Origin: Haloactinomyces albus
GTDB lineage: Bacteria > Actinomycetota > Actinomycetes > Mycobacteriales > Pseudonocardiaceae
Length of the DNA stretch: 64,000 nucleotides
Direction: 5' to 3'
Assembly: GCF_031458135.1 (NCBI RefSeq)
Contig: NZ_JAVDXW010000001.1
Coordinates: 1,922,001-1,986,000 of the forward strand
In this document: piece after piece, positions 44,537 through 54,912 of the stretch
Layout of the letters: every line of letters starts with the position of its first letter
How positions within the stretch are numbered: position 1 is the first letter of the stretch
The notes under the pieces: model-generated
Seen by the model: the letters and a program-made list of their open reading frames with translations, nothing else
Databases searched by the model: none
What the model was told of the DNA's origin: nothing
Translations under genes and position numbers: made by a program

Positions 44537-45523
44537 ATGTCCACATTCGGACGACTGACACGGGCGGCCACCCGCGTGGTGGCTCTCGGAGCCGCATGCG
44601 GACTCGCCACACTGGGAGTCACGGCATGCGGTACGCAGGAGCAGGCGCAGTCCGGCGGTGACACGCGTGTGGTCGAGCACGCGATGGGCACCACCGAAAT
44701 CACCGGCGAGCCCACGCGCGTCGTCACGCTGGATGCCACGTTCACCAGCGCCGTCATGGCACTGGAGGAGCAGGTCGTGGGATACGCGACCTTCGGTGGA
44801 CGCAAGGAACTCCCGAAATACCTCGGCAAGGACCGAAAGACGTACGGGGCGAAGGCGGAATGGGTCGGCACCCTGTCCAACCCGAACCTGGAGAAGATCG
44901 TCCAGCTCAAGCCGGATCTGATCCTGTCGGCGAAAGTGCGCCACGAGCAGCTCTATGAACAGCTCTCCGAAATCGCACCCACGGTGTTCAGCCAAACCAC
45001 CGGCGGTACGTGGAAGCAGAACCTGCGCCTGACCGGCAAGGCACTCGGAAAACAGGAGCTCGCCGAAAAGACGCTCGCTGCGTACGAGAAGCGGGCGAAA
45101 ACCGTCGGCGACAACATCCGCGACGCTGTCGGCCACAACCCGACGATGTCGATCGTCCGATTCGCCGGTGAACCCACCGTGCGGCTCTACACGAAGAAGT
45201 CGTTCCCCGGAATCGTGCAGAGCGACACCGGCCTGGCCCGGCCGAAGGGACAACCCACCGGTGATGGCATCGCGGTGAACCTGAGCCAGGAAAGGATCCT
45301 GGAACTGGACGCCGAGCACATCTTCATCACCGTCTACCCGGACAAGGCCGGTGATGCCGCCGAGACCAAGCGCGCCTTCCAGTCGAATCCGCTCTGGAGC
45401 AAGCTCAGCGGCGAGAAGCACACGGTCAGCGATCTCACGTGGATGACCTCGGTGGGACTGCACGGTGCCCACGTGATCCTGGACGACCTCGCCGCCACGT
45501 TCGGCGTCGATCCGGCACGGTAA
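44537..45523 (+). CDS. Iron-siderophore-binding lipoprotein
   Basis: 328 aa. Residues 1-30 are a lipoprotein signal with lipobox GVTA-C31, and GGGAGG precedes the ATG. The mature protein has the FecB/FepB-type two-lobed fold: PTRVVTLDATFTSAVMALEEQVVGYA, NLEKIVQLKPDLILSAKVRHEQLYEQLSEIAPTVF and 'GIAVNLSQERILELDAEHIFITVYP'. It captures a ferric siderophore for the divergently encoded permeases. The siderophore type cannot be read from sequence. Strict iron control is expected from the two upstream boxes. Confidence 0.92.
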   Translation: MSTFGRLTRAATRVVALGAACGLATLGVTACGTQEQAQSGGDTRVVEHAMGTTEITGEPTRVVTLDATFTSAVMALEEQVVGYATFGGRKELPKYLGKDRKTYGAKAEWVGTLSNPNLEKIVQLKPDLILSAKVRHEQLYEQLSEIAPTVFSQTTGGTWKQNLRLTGKALGKQELAEKTLAAYEKRAKTVGDNIRDAVGHNPTMSIVRFAGEPTVRLYTKKSFPGIVQSDTGLARPKGQPTGDGIAVNLSQERILELDAEHIFITVYPDKAGDAAETKRAFQSNPLWSKLSGEKHTVSDLTWMTSVGLHGAHVILDDLAATFGVDPAR

Positions 45524-45532
45524 GACAGTGTG

Positions 45533-45572
45533 GCAAGGTGCGCTTCGGGGTTTCCCCTCGAGCGCACCTTGC
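45533..45572. terminator. Terminator of the siderophore-binding gene
   Basis: GCAAGGTGCGCT (45533-45544) pairs perfectly with AGCGCACCTTGC (45561-45572), with an inner GGGG/CCCC stem around TTT. It starts 10 bp after the stop codon. Confidence 0.85.
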
Positions 45573-45717
45573 GCGAGGAGGCACTACCGGAGGTCGTGGG
45601 AATCGCAGGGATACATCGCCGCAGCTCGACGGAGACCGAACCGTACTGCCGAGGGACGATTTCGTCGAGGACGACGATCTCCCCATCCCTGATGCGGGCA
45701 TCATCTCCGGGCCGGCA

Positions 45718-46074
45718 TCAGTGCGCCTTGTGGTACTGCTCGACGATGTCGGCCGGGATGCGACCACGGTCGGAGACCTTCAGACCCCGCTTCCGCGCCC
45801 ATTCCCGGATAGCCTGATTCTGCTCGCGGTCCGCACTCGTCGGGCCGCTGGAAGAAGCAGCACGCGAAGAACCGGCACGCGGCCCCGGCTTCTTGCGGCC
45901 GCCCGCGCGGCGAGCACTGGACAGGAAACCGCTCATCGCGTCGCGCAACTCGGTCGCATTCTCGTTGGAAAGGTCGATCTGGTACGACACGCCGTCCAAC
46001 GCGAACTCGACGGTTTCATCGGCCTGTCCCCCATCCAAGTCATCGACAAGGGTGACCGTGACCTTCTGCGCCAT
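45718..46074 (-). CDS. lsr2: Nucleoid-associated protein Lsr2
   Basis: 118 aa, close to the 112 aa of the mycobacterial protein. The N-terminal oligomerisation domain is [28 protein letters not shown], a Gly/Ser/Ala-rich linker follows, and the C-terminal DNA-binding domain ends [22 protein letters not shown], with the AT-hook-like RGR that enters AT-rich minor grooves. Lsr2 silences horizontally acquired AT-rich DNA and bridges the chromosome. GGAAGGAC precedes the ATG. It could act on the AT-rich XRE operator region in this window. Confidence 0.95.
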   Translation of the reverse strand: MAQKVTVTLVDDLDGGQADETVEFALDGVSYQIDLSNENATELRDAMSGFLSSARRAGGRKKPGPRAGSSRAASSSGPTSADREQNQAIREWARKRGLKVSDRGRIPADIVEQYHKAH

Positions 46075-46391
46075 CTTCGAAGTCCTTCCGGATTATTCTC
46101 ATAGCAGGACGGTGAACGGGCCTCACCCAAGGCCGACGTCGAGCCGAGGTCTGCTTCAACCAGGAGTGGGCAGCACCCGAGACGGACCGCACCCGAGAAG
46201 GTGAATAACCCGTCACCGAACCATTCTCTCGGTCAGGCTAGCGCAGTATCGTCCTTTGCGCACTCACCGGGGAGAAAACACGCCGCCGCCGCTCGGCAGA
46301 AGCGAGTTCTCCTGTGCCTATACCACGTACTTTGTTCCCGAGTTCCCGACCTCGACATCGACTATGCGGACATCTCACCCACCGAGTGCGG
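46075..46391. other. lsr2 upstream region
   Basis: 317 bp between the lysS stop and the lsr2 start on the minus strand. On the minus strand TATGAG close to the start could be an lsr2 -10, with TTCACC as a weak -35. No hairpin comparable to the other terminators, no repeat and no supported gene. Confidence 0.3.
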
Positions 46392-47906
46392 TCATTCCGG
46401 ACGCACCAGTGGGAACAGGATCGTTTCGCGGATACCGAGACCGGTCAACGCCATCAACAAGCGATCGATTCCCATCCCCACTCCACCGCACGGCGGCATT
46501 CCGTACTCGAGAGCGCGCAGAAAGTCCTCGTCCACCGGCATCGCCTCGGCATCACCGGCAGCGGCCTGTCGGGCCTGTTCCTCCAGCCGAGCGCGTTCCA
46601 CGACCGGATCGACCAGTTCGGAGTAGCCGGTGGCGAGTTCGAAACCCCGGATGTAGAGGTCCCATTTCTCCGCCAGTCCGGGCCGGGTGCGGTGCTGCCG
46701 AGTCAACGGTGCCGTCTCCACCGGAAAGTCCCGCACGAACGTCGGAGCGTAGAGGTGGTTGCCGACGAGGTACTCCCACAGTTCCTCGACCAGTTTGCCG
46801 TGCCCGAAAGCGGGATCGAGCTGGGACAAACCGGCATCCTCGGCGTGCTTGCGCAGAGTTTCCACCGTCGTTTCCGGCGTGATCTCGGAACCCAGCGCCT
46901 CCGACAACGAGCCGTACATCGTCAGTGTCGACCACTGGCCGGACAGATCGTAGTCGGTACCGTCGGCCCAGGTGACCACCTGAGTTCCGAACAAGGACTC
47001 CGCGGCTTCCTGGATCAGCGCACGAGTGAGTTCGGCCATCGAGTTGTAATCCGAGTAAGCCTCGTAAAACTCGAGCATCGCAAACTCGGGAGAGTGGGAA
47101 GAATCACTGCCCTCGTTGCGGAAGTTGCGATTGATCTCAAAAACCTTCTCGATCCCGCCGACCACGCAACGCTTGAGATAGAGCTCCGGCGCGATCCGCA
47201 GGAAGAGGTCCATGTCGAACGCGTGGGAATGAGTCACGAACGGGCGTGCTGCGGCTCCCCCCTGCAGTGTCTGCAGCATGGGGGTCTCCACCTCGATGTA
47301 ATTCCGCCGATGGAAGGAGTCCCGCAGCGCTCGCAAGGTGCCCGCACGGGTACGCACCGTATCCGCCGCCTGCTCACGCACGATCAGATCGACATAGCGT
47401 TGCCGTACTCGCGTCTCCTCGGCGAGGTCCTTGTGCGTCACCGGCAGCGGACGAAGCGCCTTGGCCGCCATGCGCCACTCGTCGGCCATCACCGACAGCT
47501 CTCCCCGGCGCGAGGTGATGACCTCACCCTGCACGAAGACGTGGTCGCCGAGATCGACGTCCGCCTTCCACGCGGCGAGGAGTTCCTCGCCGACCTCATT
47601 GCGGCTCAGCATCGCCTGGAGTTCGGTACCATCGCCGCCGCGCAGCGTGGCGAAGCAGAGCTTGCCGGTATTGCGCAGGAACATCACGCGCCCGGCCACA
47701 CCGACGCGATCACCGGTGCCGGTATCGGCGGGCAGGTCCGGGTGAGCGGTGCGCACCTCGGCGAGAGAATGCGTGATCGGCAGGGCCACGGGGTACGGGT
47801 CGGCTCCCTCGGCCAGCAGCCGCTCCCGTTTCTCCCGACGCACCCGCAGCTGTTCGGGAAGGTCCTCGGTGCCGCCAACAGGGGTGGATCGATCCTGGTC
47901 ATTCAC
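46392..47906 (-). CDS. lysS: Lysyl-tRNA synthetase, class II
   Basis: 504 aa from GTG at 47906, one residue shorter than the mycobacterial enzyme; an ATG-type start ten codons upstream is less likely. The N-terminal OB-fold anticodon domain ([22 protein letters not shown]) is followed by class II motif 1 ([12 protein letters not shown]), motif 2 ([29 protein letters not shown]) and motif 3 ([13 protein letters not shown]). It charges tRNA-Lys. Confidence 0.95.
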   Translation of the reverse strand: MNDQDRSTPVGGTEDLPEQLRVRREKRERLLAEGADPYPVALPITHSLAEVRTAHPDLPADTGTGDRVGVAGRVMFLRNTGKLCFATLRGGDGTELQAMLSRNEVGEELLAAWKADVDLGDHVFVQGEVITSRRGELSVMADEWRMAAKALRPLPVTHKDLAEETRVRQRYVDLIVREQAADTVRTRAGTLRALRDSFHRRNYIEVETPMLQTLQGGAAARPFVTHSHAFDMDLFLRIAPELYLKRCVVGGIEKVFEINRNFRNEGSDSSHSPEFAMLEFYEAYSDYNSMAELTRALIQEAAESLFGTQVVTWADGTDYDLSGQWSTLTMYGSLSEALGSEITPETTVETLRKHAEDAGLSQLDPAFGHGKLVEELWEYLVGNHLYAPTFVRDFPVETAPLTRQHRTRPGLAEKWDLYIRGFELATGYSELVDPVVERARLEEQARQAAAGDAEAMPVDEDFLRALEYGMPPCGGVGMGIDRLLMALTGLGIRETILFPLVRPE

Positions 47907-47992
47907 GATTGTCCAGGGTACGGATCGTCTTCTCACCGCGTCGCACAGGCTCCACGGGTCCAGTACCGGTTTGTTCCGCGGCCGCGGGAACC

Positions 47993-48829
47993 TCAGCCGA
48001 AGTTACGGTCGAAGACCAGGCGCAGCCCGAGCAGAGTCAATTCGGGAACATGGTGCGAAATCATCTGCGACTCGGTGACGATCAGCGGTGCCAGCCCTCC
48101 CGTGGCCAGAACCGTGGTCGGACCACCGTGCGTCTCCTCCAGGTCCGCCACGATACGTCGCACCAAACCATCCACCTGCCCGACGAAGCCGTAGAGAATG
48201 CCCGACTGCAGGCATTCGACGGTGTTCTTGCCGATCACCGAACGCGGCCGGGCCAACTCGACCTTGCGCAACTGCGCGGCACGGGAAGCGAGAGCGTCCA
48301 GCGAGATCTCGATGCCGGGCGCGAAAGCACCGCCCAGGAACTCTCCCTTCGCGGAGATCGCATCGATGTTGGTGGAAGTGCCGAAATCCACCACGACACA
48401 GTTGCAGGCGTGCAGGTGGTGAGCGGCCAGGGTGTTGATCACCCGGTCGGCGCCGACTTCCTTGGGGTTGTCCACCATCAGCGGAACACCCGTGCGCACG
48501 CCCGGTTCGACGACCACACGCGGCACATCGCTCCAGTACCTGCCCAGCATCACGCGCAACTCGCGCAGCAGTGCGGGAACCGTGGACAACGCCGCAATAC
48601 CGGTGATCTTGTCCGCATACTCGCCGAGCAATCCCCGCATGGTGAACGCGAGCTCATCGGCGGTCATCCGCGGCTCGGTTCGCATCCGCCAGTTCCGGAC
48701 CAGCGGAGCCTCGGCCTTGGGGCGGCGCGCTGCACCGGCATCCGATCCCGGACCTGCCGTATCGCCTGCGGCATCATCGTAGAGACCGAGCACGATGTTG
48801 GTGTTGCCGACGTCGATGGCGAGCAGCAC
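47993..48829 (-). CDS. coaX: Type III pantothenate kinase
   Basis: 278 aa from GTG, with AAGGAAGGGA upstream. The N-terminal ATP-binding motif [10 protein letters not shown] starts the protein, and [27 protein letters not shown] and [13 protein letters not shown] mark the ASKHA-fold family. It phosphorylates pantothenate, the first step of coenzyme A synthesis. A longer frame up to 48913 would translate the palindromic element (VSRETA), so it is rejected. It follows panD and panC, joining precursor synthesis to use. Confidence 0.93.
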   Translation of the reverse strand: MLLAIDVGNTNIVLGLYDDAAGDTAGPGSDAGAARRPKAEAPLVRNWRMRTEPRMTADELAFTMRGLLGEYADKITGIAALSTVPALLRELRVMLGRYWSDVPRVVVEPGVRTGVPLMVDNPKEVGADRVINTLAAHHLHACNCVVVDFGTSTNIDAISAKGEFLGGAFAPGIEISLDALASRAAQLRKVELARPRSVIGKNTVECLQSGILYGFVGQVDGLVRRIVADLEETHGGPTTVLATGGLAPLIVTESQMISHHVPELTLLGLRLVFDRNFG

Positions 48830-48871
48830 CGTCGTCCCTTCCTTCCTGTCGTCCCTGACACGAGTAGGCCG

Positions 48872-48917
48872 CGCCGTGGGAAATGCGGTTTCGCGCGAAA
48901 CCGCATTTCCCACGGCG
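48872..48917. repeat. Palindromic element, copy 4 (TTTCGCGCGAAA core)
   Basis: A perfect 46-bp palindrome, the longest of the set. Inner arms are TGCGG/CCGCA and outer arms CGCCGTGGGAAA/TTTCCCACGGCG. It lies between the co-directional panD and coaX genes. Confidence 0.92.
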
Positions 48918-48931
48918 TCATCTCCGCCCCC

Positions 48932-49426
48932 TCACACCTCGGGGTGCTGCAGCAGAGCGTCGAGCTTCGCGGCGTCATCGGTTTCGGCCGGTGCGGTCTC
49001 ACCGACCGCGGAGGTCACCGAGACCGCCGTACTCGCCAGCCCCGAGCCCGCCGGCGCATGCCCCGGATCCTGCCCCTGCTCGACGATGCGGTTGTCGGCA
49101 TCGACGAACAGCACCCGCGGGCGCAGCGAGCGCGCCTCCAGTTCATCCATCACCCCGTAGGAGATCAGAATCACCAGGTCACCCGGATGCACCAGATGCG
49201 CGGCCGCACCGTTGATGCCGATCACCCCGGAGTCTCGCTCCCCGGTGATGACATACGTTTCCAACCGTGTTCCGTTGGTCACGTCCACGATCGTGACCTG
49301 TTCACCGTCCAGGAGATCCGCTGCCTCCATCAGAGCGGAATCCACCGTGACCGACCCGACGTAGTGCAGGTCCGCCTCGGTCACCGTGGCGCGATGGATC
49401 TTGGACTTCAGCATTGTGCGGAACAT
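48932..49426 (-). CDS. panD: Aspartate 1-decarboxylase precursor
   Basis: 164 aa from [25 protein letters not shown]. Gly24-Ser25 is the self-cleavage site that makes the pyruvoyl group. [34 protein letters not shown] is the conserved active-site region. It makes beta-alanine for pantothenate. The C-terminus extends about 25 residues beyond the mycobacterial protein with Ala/Glu-rich sequence. The upstream in-frame ATG at 49501 adds unrelated residues. Confidence 0.94.
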   Translation of the reverse strand: MFRTMLKSKIHRATVTEADLHYVGSVTVDSALMEAADLLDGEQVTIVDVTNGTRLETYVITGERDSGVIGINGAAAHLVHPGDLVILISYGVMDELEARSLRPRVLFVDADNRIVEQGQDPGHAPAGSGLASTAVSVTSAVGETAPAETDDAAKLDALLQHPEV

Positions 49427-49555
49427 CGCAGACTTCCTCTCGACTCCCTGGGAGTGATCCACCAAGGCGGTGGAAGTGTGTGCGGCACGGACACACCGCA
49501 CGGTCGGCCGGTCCTCCTGCGCACCGGCCGGGCAAGCACATCCGCGCCCGCATGC

Positions 49556-50503
49556 TCATGGCGTCTCCGGCGGAGAGGGCGGCGGCTCCACCGGGGGAGC
49601 ATCCGCGGAATCACCGAGCGGCACCAGCGCATTGTCGATCAACCTGGTCTCGCCCACCATCGCGGCGATCAGCAGGCGGGCCTCCCCCTCCGCGGGTGCC
49701 GGGCCGAGCTCGATATCGCGCAACTCCAGGTAATCCACCCGGACGAGTGGCTCGCTGTCGAGAACCTCGCGCGCGGCGGCCAGCACCGCCTCCGGCCCCG
49801 CTGCCGCGGCATGCACCCCTGCCGCGAGTGCCGCAGACAGGCTCAAGGCCGCCTCCCGCTGTTCACCGGTGAGGTAGGCGTTGCGGGACGACAGCGCGAG
49901 ACCATCCGATTCGCGGATCAGCGGAATGCCCTGAACGGCCACGCCGAAGTTCAGCTCCCGCGACATCCGACGCACCAGCGCGAGCTGCTGGTAATCCTTC
50001 TCCCCGAACAGCGCCAGGTCGGGGCCGACGATGTTGAACAGCTTCGCCACGATGGTGAGCACCCCCGCGAAGTGCCCCGGCCTGCTGGCACCCTCGAGCT
50101 GGTGGGCCAGCGATCCGGGATCGACGGTGATCCGCGGATCGGTGCCGTAAACATCCTCGCGTTCCGGCGCGAGGACCAGCTCGACCCCTTCCTCACGGCA
50201 GACCTCGACATCGGCGTCGAACGGGCGGGGGTAACGCTCGAAGTCCTCGCCCGGCCCGAACTGCAGTGGATTGACGAAGATCGATACCACGGTCACGCTG
50301 CCGGGCACGCGGCGAGCGCGGCGGATCAGCTCACGATGCCCCTGGTGCAAGGCCCCCATCGTGGGCACCAGCGTGATCGTACGGCCGGTGCTGCGCAGGG
50401 CCCGAGTGACCTTCGCCAGTTCCGCGGGGTGGCGATGCACGGTCACGGTCCCCGGGGTGTAACCGGGCCCGGCGCCGACGCTGTCCGAGGTGGTCGGTGT
50501 CAT
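49556..50503 (-). CDS. panC: Pantothenate synthetase
   Basis: 315 aa. The nucleotide-binding [10 protein letters not shown] (47-56), [34 protein letters not shown] and LSSRNAYL are diagnostic. It joins pantoate and beta-alanine using ATP. The C-terminal 25 residues are Pro-rich. Its start overlaps the stop of the DUF2520 gene, so the two are coupled. Confidence 0.95.
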   Translation of the reverse strand: MTPTTSDSVGAGPGYTPGTVTVHRHPAELAKVTRALRSTGRTITLVPTMGALHQGHRELIRRARRVPGSVTVVSIFVNPLQFGPGEDFERYPRPFDADVEVCREEGVELVLAPEREDVYGTDPRITVDPGSLAHQLEGASRPGHFAGVLTIVAKLFNIVGPDLALFGEKDYQQLALVRRMSRELNFGVAVQGIPLIRESDGLALSSRNAYLTGEQREAALSLSAALAAGVHAAAAGPEAVLAAAREVLDSEPLVRVDYLELRDIELGPAPAEGEARLLIAAMVGETRLIDNALVPLGDSADAPPVEPPPSPPETP

Positions 50504-51456
50504 GGTTGCTCCTCGTCGAGTACGTCGCGCACCTCGGCGGCGTCGCCGGCGCGCAGTATGCCGGATCGGACGGAGCGCTCGGCGGTCCGCTTCGCCAGCT
50601 CGACATATCCGGGCACGACCTCGGGGTCCGCATCCTCCAACACTGCGAGATGCGTACGGACGGTTCCGGCATCGCCCCGCGAAACCGGACCTGTGATCGC
50701 ACGGTCGCCATAACGCAAGGCGTTGTCCAATGATGCCGACAGGAGCGGTGCCATCACTCGATCGGCTGCTTCGACCCCGGCATCACGCAGCAGTTGTGCA
50801 CACTCGTTGACCAGCGTAATGAGGTGATTGGCCCCGTGGGTGAGTGCGGCGTGATACAACTTACGAGCCTGCTCGGGGACCCGGACCGGTTCGGCGCCGA
50901 GCTCCAGAGCCAGCACTTCGGCGACGTTCCACGCCGCCTCGTCGTGTTCGGGCGCGGTCACCGCCACACAGGAGCTCGCCAGGCGCTCGATGTCCTCACC
51001 ACGGCCGGTGAACGTCATGGCCGGGTGCAGCGCAACGGGCAGAGCACCGACTTCAGCGGCGGGAGCGAGCACCTCGACACCATGCGCACCGGAGGTGTGC
51101 AACACGATCTGTCCGGCGCGCAGGGATTCCGTGGCGACCAGTCCACGCACCATGCCGTCCAGCACATCGTCCGGTACCGCCAACAGCACCAGGTCCGCCT
51201 GCCGCACCACCTCGTCGGGCGGGCACACCGCGACACCCGGCAGCAGCTCTTCCGCACGTCTCACCGATGCCTGTGATACCGCGGCCACCGCCATGACGTG
51301 GTGACCGGCGCGCCGCAATGCGGCCCCCAGGACGGCACCGACTCGTCCCGCCGAGACGACACCGACACGCAGCCGAGGCCTCTCGCCTCGCCACGTCTCA
51401 CCATCCTCGGGCCCATTCCGGCCCCGTGGCTCCGTAAACCCAGAAGACACGTCCAC
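50500..51456 (-). CDS. Rossmann-fold/DUF2520 protein of the pantothenate operon
   Basis: 318 aa. An N-terminal NAD(P)-binding fold begins [24 protein letters not shown] (about 29-52) and continues with [17 protein letters not shown] and [14 protein letters not shown]. The C-terminal DUF2520 helical domain includes [25 protein letters not shown]. It looks like a reductase or dehydrogenase. Its conserved place upstream of panC, with a 4-bp overlap, makes ketopantoate reductase activity an attractive guess, but not proven here. Confidence 0.85.
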   Translation of the reverse strand: MDVSSGFTEPRGRNGPEDGETWRGERPRLRVGVVSAGRVGAVLGAALRRAGHHVMAVAAVSQASVRRAEELLPGVAVCPPDEVVRQADLVLLAVPDDVLDGMVRGLVATESLRAGQIVLHTSGAHGVEVLAPAAEVGALPVALHPAMTFTGRGEDIERLASSCVAVTAPEHDEAAWNVAEVLALELGAEPVRVPEQARKLYHAALTHGANHLITLVNECAQLLRDAGVEAADRVMAPLLSASLDNALRYGDRAITGPVSRGDAGTVRTHLAVLEDADPEVVPGYVELAKRTAERSVRSGILRAGDAAEVRDVLDEEQP

Positions 51457-51672
51457 GTCGTCCTCCCAACCGTTCCGGTCCCATCTCCCGCGGGTACCGG
51501 ACAGCGGCGCGAGAGTAACCGGAATGTCCCCCGCAGGTGGTCCTCAGGTGGCGAGGACCACGCCACGAATCCTCGAAGACCGGGCCACGCCCACGGGCAC
51601 CGCGATGTGCGCACCGAAAAACCGCCCGGCAACCGGTGGTACCCGACACGAAATCGGGTCGCGGGCGTCCGA

Positions 51673-52926
51673 TCACCGACCCGACGGCCGATTCCCGGGC
51701 GGCTGATTCCCGGGCGGCCGACTCGGAGTCATCCGGGTCAGCTCGCCCAGCTTGATACGCGCGGTTTCGAACGCATGCTGCGAGCCTGCCGCCGAACGAC
51801 GCGCCGACTTGAGATCCTCGATCAGCTTCTCCCGACGTGCCCGACGCACGGCGCTGGTCGTACGGCCCTGCTCGGCGCGATGCTGCAGAAACGCCAGCTC
51901 GGTCACGGCAATCTGGTAGTCACGCACCGCCTTGGCGGCTTCGTGGCCTGCGCTGCGGCGTACCGTGCGCTGCCAGCCACGCCGCTCGGACAGGCTCGCG
52001 AGCATGTCCACCTCACTGGACACGATCAGCCCAGCCCGATGCAGCGCGGGCAACTGCTGTGCGACGATGCGCTGCTCTCGCTTGCGCTGCCAGATCACCA
52101 ACCAACCGGTGCCCACGAAGATCGGCACCATGATCAGAAAGTAGATGTTGAGGAATCCCACACCGCCCAGCAGCGTCGCCCCGTTCCACGCCGCATGCAG
52201 CACGACGGCGAGCAGGTAGCCGAGCACGGGCCACACGAGACGCATCCCGCGAAGCCGAGTACCCGCCGCCAGCCCGATACCGATCCCCACCATCGAACCG
52301 AACAGCGGATGCGAGAACGGGGCGAGGATTCCGCGCATGATGAAAACCGCGATCACACCGCCACCGATGCTGCCCACACCGGCCTGCGCGAAGGCCTTGC
52401 CGAAGTAGAAGATGTTCTCGATGAACGCGAACCCCGCCGCAGTCAGCGCCGCGTACACGATCCCGTCGACGGCACCGTTGAACTCCGAACGGCGCCGGAA
52501 CCACAATGCCACCACGAACAGTGCCTTGGCGGCCTCCTCGACCAACGGTGCCGTCACGACCAGTGCGAAGAACGTCTTGGCATCCCCGTTGAACAGGAAA
52601 CGCCCGAAGCCGGTCATGGCGTCGTTGAGCAGCAACGCGCACGCCGTAGCGCCACCGGCTCCCCACAGGAAGGCACCGAGCAACAGCCGCGGAGGCTCCG
52701 GTTCCCACCGATCGATCCACACGATGGCGGCGAAGACCGCCCCGACCGGCAACAGCGCCGCGGTCGCACCCACCACGACCGCCAGGTAACCGACCCGTGC
52801 AGTGGCGATGCCGAGCATGCTCAGGCCGCAGATGCCGAGCACGATCAGGATCGCAACGGGCCAGCCCACGGCATGATGCTTGTAGGACTGGAGCCTGCGC
52901 GCACCCGAAAGATCAGGATTGGACAC
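51673..52926 (-). CDS. PrsW-family intramembrane metalloprotease
   Basis: 417 aa. About nine hydrophobic segments carry the PrsW motifs: VEEAAKALF (paired Glu), AAGFAFIENIFYF, IMRGILAPFSHPLFGS and AVVLHAAWNG, which provide the Glu and His residues proposed to bind zinc. A long basic, helical cytosolic tail (about 275-400) follows and ends in a small PPGN repeat. PrsW proteases cut anti-sigma factors or other membrane proteins. The target here is unknown. Confidence 0.87.
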   Translation of the reverse strand: MSNPDLSGARRLQSYKHHAVGWPVAILIVLGICGLSMLGIATARVGYLAVVVGATAALLPVGAVFAAIVWIDRWEPEPPRLLLGAFLWGAGGATACALLLNDAMTGFGRFLFNGDAKTFFALVVTAPLVEEAAKALFVVALWFRRRSEFNGAVDGIVYAALTAAGFAFIENIFYFGKAFAQAGVGSIGGGVIAVFIMRGILAPFSHPLFGSMVGIGIGLAAGTRLRGMRLVWPVLGYLLAVVLHAAWNGATLLGGVGFLNIYFLIMVPIFVGTGWLVIWQRKREQRIVAQQLPALHRAGLIVSSEVDMLASLSERRGWQRTVRRSAGHEAAKAVRDYQIAVTELAFLQHRAEQGRTTSAVRRARREKLIEDLKSARRSAAGSQHAFETARIKLGELTRMTPSRPPGNQPPGNRPSGR

Positions 52927-52991
52927 GGAGGAACCCTAAACGCAGTATCGACCGCCACACATCAGCCGGTCCGACATCTCCGCGCGGAGAT

Positions 52992-54143
52992 TCAACCGCT
53001 GCGGCGGCGACGACGCCCGGCATCACCACCGGAGCCGTAGGCGGCCAGCAAGTCGACAACCGAGGTGCCCTCGGCATGCGCACCGTTCGTGGTCCGCGAT
53101 GCCTCCTCGGAGTCGGCGGACTCCTGTGCTTGCCGACTCGCGGCCGGCACGTCCGCTTGCTGGTCGGTCCGCTGCTCCCCCTGCCGGGAAGGGTTCTCCG
53201 GGGGCACGAGCGGTGTAACGCCGGGGAAAGACGGATGTTCCCGATCCGCTCCCGGAGTGGGCTGAGCCGGAAGCGGTGTGCTCGGCCTTGTGGCTCCCCC
53301 CTCCGAGGGGCCTTGCGACGGTTCTTCCGGGGTGCCTTCCGGCTGGGGCGGCTGCGACCCGTGCGGAGGGGTCGGATTCACGATGTGCCCCTGAACCGCG
53401 GCAGCGGGAGAGGAATCCCGCGCCGGGTCGTTCTGCACCGGTACGGGACCGGGGCGACGTGAACCTTCGGGCCGGGGGTGTGCCACCTGCGGATGTGGCT
53501 GCCCCCCGGGCTGATGGGAATGCGATGACTGTGGAGGCAGCTGCTGGGGTGATGACGGCTGCTGGGGTGGCTGCTGAGGTGATGACGGCTGCTGGGGATG
53601 CGGCATCCGGGGATGTGGCTGCTGGAGCATCCCCGAGTGTCCTCGCGACTCCGAGTACCCGGACGAGTCCGGATCTGCCAACTGCCGAACCCGGGTGGAC
53701 TCCGCACGCAGCGCCACTCGCTCGTACAGCACATCTCCGCCGACCAGTGTCTCCAGCGTCTCGCGGAGATGGCGCAACTCGGCACGCAACGACTCCACAT
53801 CGGAGTCGGACTCCTCGGTGACCCGGCGCCGCGCCTCGTTCTCGGCCTCGAGCTCGAACTCCCTGCGTGCCGCGACCTCCCGTTCGAGTTCCAACTCGTA
53901 GAGGCGCTGCTGGTCGGCCGCACGCTCGTCATCCTCCGCGACACGGTTGCGCAGGCGCACCACAGCCAGCGCTGCGATCAGTGCCGCCCACAGGGCGGCC
54001 ACCAGCCCCAGCCTCAGTAGCCGTGCGCTGTCCCCGAGCATCAGGACCGCTGTGGCAGCCAGGGCGGGCACGAGCACACCACCCCACAGCACCGTCGCGC
54101 GACCACCACGGGATGCGGACTCGGAGCCGTTCGGGTCGGACAT
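52992..54143 (-). CDS. DUF6779-type two-TM protein with coiled coil and Pro/Gln-rich tail
   Basis: 383 aa from MSDPNGSES. Two hydrophobic helices lie at about 20-38 and 44-62. A charged coiled-coil segment follows (about 70-145; YELELEREVAARREFELEAENEARRR), then a disordered region rich in Pro, Gln, Ser and His with repeated QQPSSPQQ units. It corresponds by position to the Ala/Arg/Pro-rich membrane protein upstream of folK in mycobacteria. The coiled coil suggests a scaffold role. The 204 bp upstream hold no clear structure. Confidence 0.75.
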   Translation of the reverse strand: MSDPNGSESASRGGRATVLWGGVLVPALAATAVLMLGDSARLLRLGLVAALWAALIAALAVVRLRNRVAEDDERAADQQRLYELELEREVAARREFELEAENEARRRVTEESDSDVESLRAELRHLRETLETLVGGDVLYERVALRAESTRVRQLADPDSSGYSESRGHSGMLQQPHPRMPHPQQPSSPQQPPQQPSSPQQLPPQSSHSHQPGGQPHPQVAHPRPEGSRRPGPVPVQNDPARDSSPAAAVQGHIVNPTPPHGSQPPQPEGTPEEPSQGPSEGGATRPSTPLPAQPTPGADREHPSFPGVTPLVPPENPSRQGEQRTDQQADVPAASRQAQESADSEEASRTTNGAHAEGTSVVDLLAAYGSGGDAGRRRRRSG

Positions 54144-54347
54144 GGCGCACACGGTACCCGGTTTATCGATCCGAAATATGCCGGGAGGCGGACAGTACCC
54201 GCCCTGATCGACGAATGACATAAGCGCCCTCCCCCGACAGGAGGACCACTACTCCATCCGGAGGGTTTCGATAAATTCGCTCGGTGAAAAATCGGCCACA
54301 ATCAGCCACAATTGCCACCCACCATCGAGCGGCATCACGAGCGCGCT

Positions 54348-54812
54348 CTATTCGTTCTCCTCGTCCTGTTCCTCCGGCTCATCCGGATTACGCAAGCAGA
54401 ACTCCAGCCACAATCCCGCGGCAATCAGTGCCCCGGCACTGACCATTCCGACAATGGCTGTCCCCGTGTCTGATCGCGCCGCTTGGACATCCGAGAACAT
54501 CGGCAACAGGTAGGCCAGCAGCCCCAACCACACACCGCACATGATCGCACCGGCCATCGACGACGCCTTCGCCAGTGCCACCGCCCGTGTCGCGGTCATC
54601 GGGTCCACCGGTTCCGTGCCCTGTCTGCGCTGGATTCTCGGCCGCAGGACCAGCGCGAGGATGGCATCCACCACGGCGATCACCAGCAAGGTCGCGCCCG
54701 CCAGGAGAGGAAGTCTGGGCAGGTCCCCATAGCCGACACGCACCGCGAAATAGACCAGCACCGCCGCGATCAGCCCGGCAATCACGAGATGCCGGGACTT
54801 CGTATACGTCAT
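54348..54812 (-). CDS. DUF3180 membrane protein
   Basis: 154 aa from MTYTKSRHLVIAG, with GGAGGG directly before the ATG. Four hydrophobic helices and the central RAVALAKASSMAGAIMCGVWLG identify DUF3180. An acidic C-terminal tail (EPEEQDEENE) follows. The family always sits next to the folate genes in actinobacteria, but its function is unknown. Here a divergent merR gene separates it from folK, unlike in mycobacteria. Confidence 0.88.
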   Translation of the reverse strand: MTYTKSRHLVIAGLIAAVLVYFAVRVGYGDLPRLPLLAGATLLVIAVVDAILALVLRPRIQRRQGTEPVDPMTATRAVALAKASSMAGAIMCGVWLGLLAYLLPMFSDVQAARSDTGTAIVGMVSAGALIAAGLWLEFCLRNPDEPEEQDEENE

Positions 54813-54912
54813 CTGCCCTCCGTGCCGGACACTGCTGTCACGGTCTTCAGGGTCCCACTCGCCCACATCGAACCGGCCGGGCACCTCGGCGCGCACCACA
54901 CGAGAATCGGGC

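Noticed and set aside
45573-45717. Small open frames between the siderophore-binding gene and lsr2
   Set aside because: They have Arg/Ser-rich composition typical of out-of-frame GC-rich DNA and no start signals.
48830-48913. Extended N-terminus of CoaX
   Set aside because: It would translate the palindromic element; the GTG at 48829 has a good ribosome site and begins at the conserved ATP-binding motif.
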